Shown piece after piece: positions 18,526-27,382 of a stretch of DNA of 64,000 bases. The position numbers and the translations under genes are program-made. Below the pieces are notes generated by a model, which did no database searches, was not told where the DNA came from, and saw only the letters and a program-made list of their open reading frames with translations. Each line of letters opens with the position of its first letter. Position 1 is the stretch's first letter. The DNA comes from Methanosarcina sp. UBA289 (GTDB lineage Archaea; Halobacteriota; Methanosarcinia; Methanosarcinales; Methanosarcinaceae). The stretch is taken from contig DAKJ01000005.1 in assembly GCA_002496565.1 (NCBI GenBank), positions 132,916 to 196,915 on the forward strand, in the 5' to 3' direction.

Positions 18526-18618
18526 ATTTATACTCCTTTCTTATTTACAGGCAAAGCTGCCTTTTTATTGTGAGATATCAAACGCGGACAGGGCTGTCTC
18601 AGGACAGCTTTCTCTTTG

Positions 18619-19107
18619 TTAACGCTCAGAGACCAGTTTCCTGGCATATTCTATAAGTCCTCCCTCATCCACGATTTCACGCACGAAATCAGGGAGAGGG
18701 GTTGCCTGGTAGGTCTCACTTTTTGTCTTGTTTACAATAACTCCTGTGGCAAGGTCTACTTCAAGCTCGTCTCCGTCATCGATCTTGTCAGTATCAGGGC
18801 ATTCCAGGACAGGAACTCCGATATTAATTGCGTTCCTAAAAAAAATCCTTGCAAAAGACTTTGCAATTACACAGGCTACCTTTGCTCCTTTAAGGGCTAG
18901 GGGCGCGTGCTCACGTGAGGAGCCGCAACCAAAATTGCTTCCCGCGACCACGATATCATTTTCATGAACGTTTTTTGCAAATTCGGGGCGCACGCCTTCA
19001 AACGTGTACTTTGCAAGCTCTTCAGGGGTATTGTAAATTAGATACCTTCCGGGAATTACTGCGTCAGTATCAACGTCATCTCCGAATTTCCAGGCTCTTC
19101 CTTTCAT
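18619..19107 (-). CDS. leuD: 3-isopropylmalate dehydratase small subunit
   Basis: Swivelling-domain subunit of the aconitase-like isopropylmalate isomerase. It starts MKGRAWKFGDDVDTDAVIPG and carries the signature GSNFGCGSSREHAP. The specificity loop reads YLIY, near the YLVY form of isopropylmalate isomerases and unlike the YLRT of homoaconitases. An upstream in-frame TTG (19131) is possible, but ATG 19107 has a ggtgat ribosome site just before it and matches the family N-terminus. The large subunit leuC is not in the window. Confidence 0.9.
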   Translation of the reverse strand: MKGRAWKFGDDVDTDAVIPGRYLIYNTPEELAKYTFEGVRPEFAKNVHENDIVVAGSNFGCGSSREHAPLALKGAKVACVIAKSFARIFFRNAINIGVPVLECPDTDKIDDGDELEVDLATGVIVNKTKSETYQATPLPDFVREIVDEGGLIEYARKLVSER

Positions 19108-19131
19108 AACATCACCGGTCTTTTGTTGCAA

Positions 19132-19957
19132 TTAAATGCTGCTCAATTAAATGCTGTTATATTAGAATTCTTACAGCCTGAACTTAGCTGCATTCATAGG
19201 GTTGAAGTGTCACAGGTAATATTTAAATTATTTTCTGGCATGATATAAAAATTGGTTAACAATCCCGACCTTTTTACTCCTGAATTCCCCCGGAAAATCT
19301 ACAAAAGTCAGTTCCTTTTATTGTTTAACTGCACTTTATCTGCTTATCTCTTCAGTATGAGGTTCAGGAATACTTGGTTCTCTTTCTCCGTGCCAATTTA
19401 GTCTCGGGCTGATGCGCACAAGATAGCATAAGGTTTCAGGGCACCAAGATAAGCGGTAGCTTCCTGTGAGTGGTCAAGTGCCACGTAAGTTTCAATGGAT
19501 TTGAACCCCTTTCAGGGATTCTCTTCACTTCCGAGTACAAGCAGTGTCCCTGTAATTTTTCCCCAAATATATGCCCGATCTCGCCTGACCTCTTTGCTTT
19601 TGATTTTCGGCATTTAATAGTATCGGACTGAAAACTATCTAATATAATTTATTCACGCTGCCTTGTATAAAAAGGATACGTCTTTTAAAACTCTAAATTC
19701 CTAGAAATGACTCTTAAATAACTCTATAAATTCCTAACTAGATTCTCAAGATTTAAAATGACTCTAAATTATTTCAAAAAACTCGAAAAACTCGCATACC
19801 AAGATACTCTAAATTCAGAATATTTAAAATTTAAAATATTTTAAATTTAGAGGTTGAGATATAAGCTCAATCCTGAAAAGTAAGCACAACTAATTCGCCT
19901 GATAAAAGTTTTCTCTCAAGCCTTTTTAAAAAAGACTTACTTAGGATAAAGGCTTAC
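19132..19957. other. Long intergenic region with degenerate AT-rich repeats
   Basis: 826 bases between leuD and purP. Apart from the possible pseudogene at 19398-19613, the part 19680-19860 is rich in repeated actctaaat/ttaaaat words, including a self-complementary stretch around 19818-19852 (aatatttaaaatttaaaat and neighbours). The start of leuD transcription must lie near 19140-19200. Confidence 0.4.
19398..19613 (-). pseudogene. Possible small gene interrupted by an in-frame TGA
   Basis: Reading from ATG 19613 gives MPKIKSKEVRRDRAYIWGK and ITGTLLVLGSEENP, then TGA (19514-19512), then KGFKSIETYVALDHSQEATA, YLGALKPYAILCASARD and a stop TAA at 19398-19400. The 72-codon frame has a protein-like composition on both sides of the TGA. 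I do not recognise the family. A decayed gene is the simplest reading; chance is possible. Confidence 0.3.
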
Positions 19958-21028
19958 TTAGGATATTATCTTATCCAACTGACCTGTTTGAGCTGCGATT
20001 TTGATTTCCCGAGCTATTCTCCTTCCAGTTGAGAGATTCTCCTCCATCAGGTCAGCATAAGGAGAACCTGAAACGTAAAGGTTTGTTCCTGCAACAATTC
20101 TGGCCGATATTTCAAAGACTTTAATCTCAAGCGTATCCGTAAAGACGGTTTCAAGACAGAAAGCCCCTATCATCCCGCCAAAAAGGCCCAGAGATTCTTC
20201 AACTACCCTTTCTCCAAGAGAGAAAATCAGGGGTAAGAGGGACTCTCTTGCTACAAGGGGCATATTTCCTGTAACTACATAGGTCGGGCGGATTCCAGCT
20301 TCTACGAGTTCTTTGGGTGAACCGAGCCTGAAGATTTCGTCCGCATTGGATTCTACCCTGCGGTCCATGCTCAGAAGCTCAAGGCTGCCCTGGCTTAAAG
20401 TGTATCCTTCGTTTCGGATTGGAGAATAGAAGTAGTGTAGATAATACCGGGTTCCGGTGATAAATTCCTGAATCGTGTACTTCTGGGTTTTATCCACGAG
20501 TTCATTGAATTCTTCGTAGGTTTTTGCGACAAAGAAACCTTTTCCTCCTTTTGCTCCGTCGTACTTAACCATTACAGGTCCATTGATGTCGTGAGGATCG
20601 TCGATTTTCTTCGGCATATGAATGCCTGCTCCAAGCAGCCACTCACGTTCTTTATCCCTGTCCGACTCCCATTCGAGCACAGCCCGGTTTCCAAAGGTAG
20701 GCACGGCCATCTCTGCAAAATTTTCCGTACCAAGATAAGCAACGACTGAGCCGTGTGGAATAATGATAGTATTTTTCTTTCTAAGCTCCTCAGCCTTGTT
20801 CATTATATCGGCATAGCTATCAACGATAAGGTACTCATCAGGTTTTGCTTTGGGAAATGCCTCATAAAATTTTGGAGGCTTGCCGACGCAGATTCCCAGA
20901 GTTCTGAAGCCTTCTTTGCGAGCTCCGTCAAAAATTTGAAGGCTCGAGTGGGAGCAAATTGTTGCGATTGTAATATTTTCTAAATCATAATTTTTCAGAA
21001 ATTCAAGAACCTGCTGTTTTGTGATCAT
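19958..21028 (-). CDS. purP: FAICAR synthetase, archaeal purine biosynthesis
   Basis: Formate- and ATP-dependent conversion of AICAR to FAICAR, the archaeal replacement for the folate-dependent PurH step. The 356-residue ATP-grasp protein shows the N-terminal TIATICSHSSLQIFDGARKEG and PDEYLIVD, the ATP-grasp core MVKYDGAKGGKGFFVA (about residue 176) and metal-ligand region LEIKVFEISARIVAGTNL near the C-terminus. It is monocistronic and divergent from the regulator at 21217. Confidence 0.93.
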   Translation of the reverse strand: MITKQQVLEFLKNYDLENITIATICSHSSLQIFDGARKEGFRTLGICVGKPPKFYEAFPKAKPDEYLIVDSYADIMNKAEELRKKNTIIIPHGSVVAYLGTENFAEMAVPTFGNRAVLEWESDRDKEREWLLGAGIHMPKKIDDPHDINGPVMVKYDGAKGGKGFFVAKTYEEFNELVDKTQKYTIQEFITGTRYYLHYFYSPIRNEGYTLSQGSLELLSMDRRVESNADEIFRLGSPKELVEAGIRPTYVVTGNMPLVARESLLPLIFSLGERVVEESLGLFGGMIGAFCLETVFTDTLEIKVFEISARIVAGTNLYVSGSPYADLMEENLSTGRRIAREIKIAAQTGQLDKIIS

Positions 21029-21216
21029 GATTGGTACCAGCGGAAAATTTAGATTAGTATATACAATGTTATATTTAAGGTTAAGGGCTGGATTCTATAT
21101 CTAGATGTAGTAGTGGATGTATATTCGCCCACAAAAATAAAACTTTATATTGGTTCGCGGGAACTAAAGTATACTTTGAATTAAAAATAGACAGGTTTTT
21201 AATCTAGGACGTAATT

Positions 21217-22134
21217 ATGGACGGGCTTGAAGATCAAGAGGGCTTAACGGAAACAGACGAGCTCCCAAAGGGGTCTGAACAACTGGAGCGAGATGGCAAG
21301 GTTCTTGTTCTCCCGGTAAATGGAGACTCCAGAAAGATCACTCAGATTCTTTCCAATGAAACATCATTAAAGATTCTGGAATTGCTCGGGAAAAAAAGTA
21401 TGTCTGCAACCAATATTGCAGAGGAGCTTGAACTTCCCCTTACTACTGTCAAGTATAATCTTGACTCCCTTATAGAATCCGATCTTATAAAGATCAAACA
21501 AATAAAGTGGAGCAAGAAAGGAAGGCAGGTAAAGATCTACGAGTCAGTGGATAAACTGATTGTCCTCGTTCCTTCAAAAAGCTCTATAGATAAACTTTCT
21601 CTTGTAAGCCTGCTGCAAAAGTATCTCGGAGTAATCGGAGCTGCCTTTTTTGCAGCTGCAGGTATAGAGTATTTTTCAGCCTATATGCAGGCAAAAAGGA
21701 TAATTGATGCAACTGCTCCTTTGAGAATGAGGATAACAGAAATACCTGATGAGTCTTCTCCGGAGCAAATGGCTCTGGGAATAAACGAAAGCAATAACAT
21801 AAGCCCTAAAATAGCTCTTGACCAGCAGGTGTCTGAAGGAGCTTCGAATGCAAGTTCTGAGGCTCTGGAAGCCGGAGCAGGAAATCTCTCCTCTGGGATG
21901 GAAGCTGACCCAACTCAGGGAGTTTCTGAAGTCCCAATGTCCGTACCGGAGGGTTTAGATTCTGTGCAGGGAGTTTCTTCTATCTCTTCTGAAGGGTTAG
22001 TTCATGTAGGTGGAATTCGCGAGCTTTATGACACGCTTTCTCTTCACCCTGGATTTTGGTTCCTTTTAGGGTGTATTTTTATAGTAGTCCTGCTGATTGT
22101 AAGAGAAGTCTATTATAAGAAAAGATCCAAGTAG
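21217..22134 (+). CDS. Winged-helix transcriptional regulator-like protein with membrane anchors
   Basis: 305 residues. An ArsR/MarR-like winged helix spans about residues 40-115 (ILSNETSLKILELLGKKS, then MSATNIAEELELPLTTVKYN). A hydrophobic segment LGVIGAAFFAAAGIEYF follows near residue 145, then a long Ser/Glu-rich linker (EGASNASSEALEAGAGNLSS), then a clear C-terminal helix FWFLLGCIFIVVLLIVREVYY. This suggests a DNA-binding domain tethered to the membrane with an external low-complexity domain that could sense a surface signal. It is 8 bases upstream of truA, so probably co-transcribed. Target unknown. Confidence 0.75.
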   Translation: MDGLEDQEGLTETDELPKGSEQLERDGKVLVLPVNGDSRKITQILSNETSLKILELLGKKSMSATNIAEELELPLTTVKYNLDSLIESDLIKIKQIKWSKKGRQVKIYESVDKLIVLVPSKSSIDKLSLVSLLQKYLGVIGAAFFAAAGIEYFSAYMQAKRIIDATAPLRMRITEIPDESSPEQMALGINESNNISPKIALDQQVSEGASNASSEALEAGAGNLSSGMEADPTQGVSEVPMSVPEGLDSVQGVSSISSEGLVHVGGIRELYDTLSLHPGFWFLLGCIFIVVLLIVREVYYKKRSK

Positions 22135-22142
22135 AGATTCTT

Positions 22143-22952
22143 ATGAGAGTCGCTTTAAAACTTGCATATATAGGCACCGAGTTTCACGGCTCCCAGATTC
22201 AGCCCAATGTCGAGACCGTGGAGGGAGAACTTTTCAAGGCTCTTCGGAATCTCGGAATTATAGAAAGCCCCAAATCTGCGAATTATACCTGCGCCGGAAG
22301 GACCGATGCCGGAGTTCATGCTCTTGGACAGGTTGTCGCTTTTGACACGGACAAACTGAACCTGGCAATTCCAAGGGTAATAAATTCCGAACTTCCCTCA
22401 GGAATCTGGGTCTGGGCCCATGCTGAAGTGCCCCGAAGCTTTGATGCCAGAAGAGATGCAGTTTCCAGGCATTACCGATATGTGATGAGCGGGAAAGAGT
22501 ACGATATCTCTAGAATCCGGGAAGCTTCAAAACTGCTGCTTGGAACGCACGATTTTGAAAATCTTTCGCGAACCAATGGAGAAAAAAGTACAGTTCGAAC
22601 CATAGAAAGGATCGACGCTCGCGTAGATGGAGAGCTTATAAAAATAGATGTTGTTGGGAATAGCTTCCTCTGGAACATGGTCAGAAAAATCGTAACTGCT
22701 CTTTCCATGATAGGAAAAGAGGTACGTGATAACGACTGGCTGCTCCAGATGCTGAATCCGGAGATTTATGAAGAAGGAATCGAGCCTGCTCCTGCCTACG
22801 GATTGACCCTTCTGAAAGTGAATTATAACGAGAGAATAGAATGGATTGATGACAACTACTCTATCAGGAGAGCAGGTGAGCAGAACCAGAAACGCATCCT
22901 CAGGCACAGGGTTATGGCAGAAGTGTTGGAAGAACTGATCTCCCATGAGTAA
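22143..22952 (+). CDS. truA: tRNA pseudouridine(38-40) synthase
   Basis: Isomerises uridines 38-40 in the anticodon arm. The catalytic aspartate lies in CAGRTDAGVHALGQV (about residues 53-67). Other family blocks are YIGTEFHGSQIQPNVETVEG near the start, RRDAVSRHYRYVM and NSFLWNMVRKIV. Length 269 aa is normal. It follows the membrane-linked regulator after 8 bases. Confidence 0.94.
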   Translation: MRVALKLAYIGTEFHGSQIQPNVETVEGELFKALRNLGIIESPKSANYTCAGRTDAGVHALGQVVAFDTDKLNLAIPRVINSELPSGIWVWAHAEVPRSFDARRDAVSRHYRYVMSGKEYDISRIREASKLLLGTHDFENLSRTNGEKSTVRTIERIDARVDGELIKIDVVGNSFLWNMVRKIVTALSMIGKEVRDNDWLLQMLNPEIYEEGIEPAPAYGLTLLKVNYNERIEWIDDNYSIRRAGEQNQKRILRHRVMAEVLEELISHE

Positions 22953-23073
22953 AAAATGCCTTTACAGGGATCCTTAATGTTTTGAATTTCATCTTGATTC
23001 TACTTTTTATTTCCCTTTTTTGACTTTACTTTTGCTTTGATTCTTCATTCCTTCTAATTTCTTACTTGATCCT

Positions 23074-24141
23074 TCATTCCCGTTTGCCATTCTCATTCTT
23101 CAATTCTTTCTGAAAAATAGTTATTGTCCGGGTAAGACTTCTATGTACTCTCTGGGCATAAATATCGAGAACCTTAAGCCCTGCCTTTTCTCCATATTCT
23201 GCTGCAGCTTTATCTGAGACTACAACTGCGATACCCCCGGGCTTAAGAACACGCTCGATCTCGTTAAGCGCACAGGAGTAAAGTTCTTCCAGGGACTCGG
23301 CAACAATTGCTGCCGATCTGCCGTAGGGTGGGTCAGTAACGACTGCGTTTATTGTCGCTTCCTTTAACGGAACCCTGCAGGCATCTCCTTCCATCAGGAC
23401 ATAATCCAGTTTAAAGGCTTCAAGGTTCATGCGAGCGCCCTTTACAAGTTTTTCCTGGGCATCGATTCCTATAACCCTTGCTCCCACAAGCCCTGCTTCG
23501 ACAAGAATTCCCGCAGTGCCGCAAAAGGGATCCATAACGAGGTCTCCTGGTTTTATTCCCGACAGGTTTGCGAGGGCGCGTGCAACTCTCGGCATAAGGA
23601 CACCAGGATGGAAAAAAGGTTTATTCTGCGGAGTTCGGGCTTCATATGCACTTCTGTCGACAGATGACAGGAGAGTTCCGAACACGGCTTTCTCACTAAG
23701 GATCACCCTGAATTCTACGTCTGGTTTTTTCAGGTTTGCCCTGAAGCCTTTCCTGTAAATGCATCCTCCTACTTTCTGTTCCAGAAATTCACCCGGAAAA
23801 TCCACATGGTGTTTGATTCGCTTTGCTCTGACCACAAAACTTTGTCCTTCCCTGATGTAGCCTGATGAATCAAAGCCTTCTGCAAGTTTCAGGATTGCAT
23901 CCGGAGTATTTTCGGCAATCCCAACAACTTTCAGAATATGGTGGGTCATTGCCAGCCTGTCAGTTATCGGGCCTTGAAGGATTTTTTCTACATCCTCTTC
24001 TTTACCAGTTATTTCCACCACAAGGCACTGGTCAATAATAGTATGGGGTCGAAAATCAAGTCCCTCGATTTTTAGACAGGCAAATACTTCGGCAGCGGGC
24101 AGTTCTTCATGTTCTCCAGAAAGTTCAAAAGCGTATAACAT
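23074..24141 (-). CDS. trmG10: tRNA (guanine(10)-N2)-dimethyltransferase
   Basis: Methylates G10 of tRNA to m2G and m2,2G. The N-terminal half is a THUMP RNA-binding region; the C-terminal half is a Rossmann methyltransferase with motif I DPFCGTAGILVEAGLVGA, the acidic GIDAQEKLVKGARMNLE, and catalytic motif IV VTDPPYGRSA (DPPY, as for amino-group methylation). Length 355 aa fits the archaeal family. Single gene convergent with truA. Confidence 0.92.
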   Translation of the reverse strand: MLYAFELSGEHEELPAAEVFACLKIEGLDFRPHTIIDQCLVVEITGKEEDVEKILQGPITDRLAMTHHILKVVGIAENTPDAILKLAEGFDSSGYIREGQSFVVRAKRIKHHVDFPGEFLEQKVGGCIYRKGFRANLKKPDVEFRVILSEKAVFGTLLSSVDRSAYEARTPQNKPFFHPGVLMPRVARALANLSGIKPGDLVMDPFCGTAGILVEAGLVGARVIGIDAQEKLVKGARMNLEAFKLDYVLMEGDACRVPLKEATINAVVTDPPYGRSAAIVAESLEELYSCALNEIERVLKPGGIAVVVSDKAAAEYGEKAGLKVLDIYAQRVHRSLTRTITIFQKELKNENGKRE

Positions 24142-24654
24142 TGGTGATCCGAAATAGGTTGATAATTATAAATTGGAAACAACATCCACACCATACAGTG
24201 CGGAAGTAAATACAAAACTCCGTGCGTGAAACGTGAAAGTAGTTATTAAAAGTAACTGATGGAGTTGGTTGTGGTTATTTTTTCATAGTATTTTAAGAAA
24301 TGGAGATATAATAAAATAAGTTTTAAAGTATTGATTCCAGGTATATAAATAAATGGGTAAAAATGGACTCAATAAGTGTCTAAACAAAAGCATAATGCGT
24401 AATTGAGCTTGTTGTACGATAGAAACATACTTATGCAAAACATTTTGTTTAGGCTGAAGAGTGAAACAGAGGGATCGAATAGCTCTATAGTCTTGGAGAT
24501 CTCAAATCTTTGATCTAAAGTATATGAATGGATAGTCGACATTGTACTTATAAGATAAACTGAGACAACATATGCTTTGTAAGTTACTTAAAAATTTCAG
24601 AAATTTAATATATGACTCATTGAATACACCATTATATCTTATAGGTGGTGTGCA
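24142..24654. other. Intergenic region with an imperfect inverted repeat
   Basis: 513 bases without a gene. The segment 24380-24452 is bounded by ctaaacaaaa and ttttgtttag (perfect 10-bp complement), with internal gcataa/ttatgc also complementary. It could be a stem-loop RNA, an operator or a small mobile relic. It marks the left side of the AT-rich accessory island that follows. Confidence 0.4.
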
Positions 24655-25671
24655 ATGTCTGGACTAATTCCTGTTGAAGATTTATTTATCAATAGAAATG
24701 AAAGCGGTACCTGGCAAAATGACATTTCTGATAGCAAAAATGAAGCACCTGATACCAGAGAGCGAACCGTAATACTTGATGAAGAAATTAAAGCATTAGA
24801 AAGACAAATAGAGAAAGATATTGAGAGATTTAGAGATCTCCGAAAGAACCGTTGTTTGCCATTTTTTATTGACACGATTGAATTTGAAGTGGTAGATGAT
24901 ATTTTCGATGCTTTACGAGAGAAGTATAAAGACTGCGATGGTAAACTTGATGTCATAATCGATTCAAGTGGCGGAGATATTCACGCAGCATACAACCTAG
25001 CTATGTTATTTAGAAAATATGGCTATAAAGAGTTAAATTTCTTCGTTCCTAGATGGGCAAAAAGTGCAGCGACTTTGATAGTTTGTTCAGGTGATAACCT
25101 TTATATGAGTCCTATCGCAGAACTAGGACCACTTGATCCACAGATCAGTCAATTTAATCCTCTGGAACGGAGATTAGAGGATTTTTCACCATTGCATCTA
25201 GGAGCTACTTTGGAGCTGATTCGTAACGAGTTTAAAGCTGGTAATAAAGATCTAGCGAATGGTTTGTTGCAAAGATTGCAATTTCCTCTTACGCTTGGTT
25301 ATATTATTAAAAGTAAAGAAGTTAGTCAAAATTATATGTGTAAGCTGTTAGGTTCAAGGTTGCTTAAAAACCTTACACCTAATGAGATAAAGTCCATTGC
25401 TGATAAATTCACAGAAAGTTATCCTGATCACTCATATTGTATAACAACAAGTGAATTAAATGAAATTGGGATTAATGTAGTCAAAGAGCTAGAAGGTCCT
25501 GAACTTGATATAATTTGGAACATTTACAAGTCGCATGCTAAAAAACAAGATTTACAGGATGAAAAAAATTCACTTGAGAGCAACAAAAATCTAGACGGTT
25601 TTAGAAAAACTGGATCGTCTGGAAACGGAAATAAACGAAGAAAACATATAAGGAAATGGGGGATACCGTGA
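24655..25671 (+). CDS. Serine protease of the SDH/ClpP-like class (PF01972-type), soluble
   Basis: 338 residues. The core from about residue 75 has the serine dehydrogenase proteinase pattern: VIIDSSGGDIHAAYNLAMLF, then VPRWAKSAATLIVCSGDNLY with the likely nucleophile in KSAAT, then MSPIAELGPLDPQIS. Unlike many relatives there is no N-terminal membrane helix; instead a charged helix (DEEIKALERQIEKDIERFRD) precedes the core and a long C-terminal helical and lysine-rich tail (GNGNKRRKHIRK) follows. The start follows aggtggtg. It overlaps the next small ORF by 16 bases. Substrate and role unknown. Confidence 0.8.
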   Translation: MSGLIPVEDLFINRNESGTWQNDISDSKNEAPDTRERTVILDEEIKALERQIEKDIERFRDLRKNRCLPFFIDTIEFEVVDDIFDALREKYKDCDGKLDVIIDSSGGDIHAAYNLAMLFRKYGYKELNFFVPRWAKSAATLIVCSGDNLYMSPIAELGPLDPQISQFNPLERRLEDFSPLHLGATLELIRNEFKAGNKDLANGLLQRLQFPLTLGYIIKSKEVSQNYMCKLLGSRLLKNLTPNEIKSIADKFTESYPDHSYCITTSELNEIGINVVKELEGPELDIIWNIYKSHAKKQDLQDEKNSLESNKNLDGFRKTGSSGNGNKRRKHIRKWGIP

Positions 25672-25898
25672 TACAAGATGATTACCAAGACAAATATGTT
25701 TATATAATGGATATATTAGCAAAGCGTGGAGAGATTTCTGAAGAAGAAATAAGGTCATTGCCAATTTTTACAAATAAATTGGAATCCAGAACCATTATAG
25801 AGGCATTAAAGCATGATTCGAACTTAAAAATAATTACTAAAAAAATTTCAGAATGGCCAATGTTAGAGTGGCAAAAAGTGTTCCGAATTTCCCCCTGA
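25656..25898 (+). CDS. Small partner protein overlapping the serine protease gene
   Basis: An 80-residue ORF starting 16 bases before the protease stop, so coupled translation is likely. It reads MGDTVIQDDYQDKYVYIMDI and then LAKRGEISEEEIRSLPIFTN, suggesting a small winged-helix or helical domain. No family recognised. The tight overlap suggests adaptor, regulator or substrate of the protease. A GTG two codons before IQDD is an alternative start. Confidence 0.55.
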   Translation: MGDTVIQDDYQDKYVYIMDILAKRGEISEEEIRSLPIFTNKLESRTIIEALKHDSNLKIITKKISEWPMLEWQKVFRISP

Positions 25899-26124
25899 AA
25901 TTTATCAATTTTAATATATAATATCTACTTTTTTAAGTTTTATCAATAATTCTCCGTTTATAGATAATATTTTAGTAAAAGATTTAAGTCTTTACTTTTA
26001 TACAGTTTGCAATCCGAAGAACTTATTATAAGAGCTGGTAGACATTAATTTAATTACTATACCGTTTAGCGAATTAATAAAGAGTATAGATAATGGAGAA
26101 ATTGATAAAAAAACAGTAGACAAT

Positions 26125-26625
26125 ATGTTAGAAGATTTTTCTTGTACAAGAGAACCATTTATTGAAAATTTTGTCAGAAAAAGTTGTTATCAATCTGAAA
26201 AAATGCGGTCTTCTAAATCATATTTTATATTGGATGAGGATGAAAAAGATTACCTACGTGCTTTAGGATTTTACTCCTTAGCTTTGAAAGCTTTTTATAT
26301 AAGTGAAGGTATGAGTAACAAGAAAAAAAAGAAGTTGGGTGTAAAAGATAACCAAGCTCATATCGCCACTTACTATATTGGTTTACTGGCAAAGAACGAG
26401 AATTATAGTGAAGAAATAGAAGGAAAGCTTATACTAGACTCAGCAATGGGTAAAATTGCTAAAGCCATGAGGCATGTAGGAGGAAAAGTTACGTGGGTAG
26501 AAGCAAAGAAGAAGAATCAAAAAGTTATAGAATTTTATATAAATAATGGATTTCAGGAGTTTCAAACCGAACAACAAGAAGACGGGGAACACTCACATTT
26601 AGCTAAAATTATAGAACCGGAATGA
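26125..26625 (+). CDS. GNAT-like protein, possibly with missing start
   Basis: 166 residues from ATG 26125. The C-terminal part TWVEAKKKNQKVIEFYINNG and FQEF resembles the last helix and strand of GNAT acetyltransferases; the acetyl-CoA loop is not clearly conserved. The frame continues upstream with protein-like sequence (INLITIPFSELIKSIDNGEI) back to a TAA at 26029-26031, but without ATG, GTG or TTG; only CTG (26035) or ATT codons are available. Either the start is non-standard or the 5' end is damaged. AT-rich like its neighbours. Confidence 0.5.
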   Translation: MLEDFSCTREPFIENFVRKSCYQSEKMRSSKSYFILDEDEKDYLRALGFYSLALKAFYISEGMSNKKKKKLGVKDNQAHIATYYIGLLAKNENYSEEIEGKLILDSAMGKIAKAMRHVGGKVTWVEAKKKNQKVIEFYINNGFQEFQTEQQEDGEHSHLAKIIEPE

Positions 26626-26759
26626 GCGGGCTATAAACTAAACATTTTATCAGTCAGAGATCAGTATATAATAAAGTAAACGCAGGTTATATGTATTACA
26701 TATGTAATACACTATTGTATCCCACCATACGTAGCGGCTTGTATATTGGAGGAATGTTA

Positions 26760-26933
26760 GTGGTTGGAAAATATTTAGAGGAGAATTGTTTGCACGTTAC
26801 AGATCCAGAAGCAGTAGATAAGTTACATAAATTATTAAATGCAAAGCCTACGCTTATTTCGTCAAAGGTAATATGTAACAAATCACGTAAAGAAAGAGCC
26901 GCGTTTTTAAGTCAAATAAAAAAATCAACTTAA
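26760..26933 (+). CDS. Small protein of unknown function
   Basis: About 58 residues from GTG 26760, chosen because GGAGG at 26748-26752 is 7 bases upstream. The ATG at 26754 in the same frame is too close to that site. Sequence features: GKYLEENCLHVTDPEAVDKL and a basic tail SRKERAAFLSQIKKST. No family known. It closes the AT-rich island. Confidence 0.4.
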   Translation: MVGKYLEENCLHVTDPEAVDKLHKLLNAKPTLISSKVICNKSRKERAAFLSQIKKST

Positions 26934-27068
26934 TTAATCGTAACTACAACAGAGTACTAAGATTTTCGAGTACCAAAAAAAGTGTAAATATTTATTTCAA
27001 AATCGTGTTCGAGACACGAAATCCGTAAACTTTGCCTTAGTGCGTATCATTAAAGGCAGTCTCTTCCC

Positions 27069-27365
27069 TTAAAACATTTTTTCCAGAGCTTCCCTGCCAG
27101 TCATTCCGGGTTCGATCCCGAGTTCCCTGGCGAACTGGGTTACTTCAACGACCTGGGCTTTGAGCATATCTTCAAAACTCTGTACGCCTTTCACTTTCGC
27201 TGCCGTGTCCCCAAGAGCCTCTGCAGCATTTACATTGAGGTATCCGCACATCAGGAAGCCTTTCTCTGCCCTTATAACCAGAAGAGGGTATTTTTGCATC
27301 TCAAAGCGGAGGCCAAGAGCACACCCATTTTCAAGCTGAATCTGTTCGATAAGCATATTTTTCAC
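27069..27365 (-). CDS. DUF1805 (YunC-like) protein
   Basis: 98-residue protein of the DUF1805 family: an internal ALGLRFEMQKYPLLVIRAEK and FLMCGYLNVNAAEALGD. Function unknown; related small proteins occur in many archaea and bacilli. MLIEQ at 27356 is an alternative start. It lies 17 bases after the preceding minus-strand gene (27383-28195) and probably shares its transcript. Confidence 0.8.
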   Translation of the reverse strand: MKNMLIEQIQLENGCALGLRFEMQKYPLLVIRAEKGFLMCGYLNVNAAEALGDTAAKVKGVQSFEDMLKAQVVEVTQFARELGIEPGMTGREALEKMF

Positions 27366-27382
27366 AATAGCTTCAAGCCAGA

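Noticed and set aside
19512..19514. TGA as selenocysteine codon
   Set aside because: No selenocysteine insertion structure evident and Methanosarcina is not known to use selenocysteine; decay is simpler.
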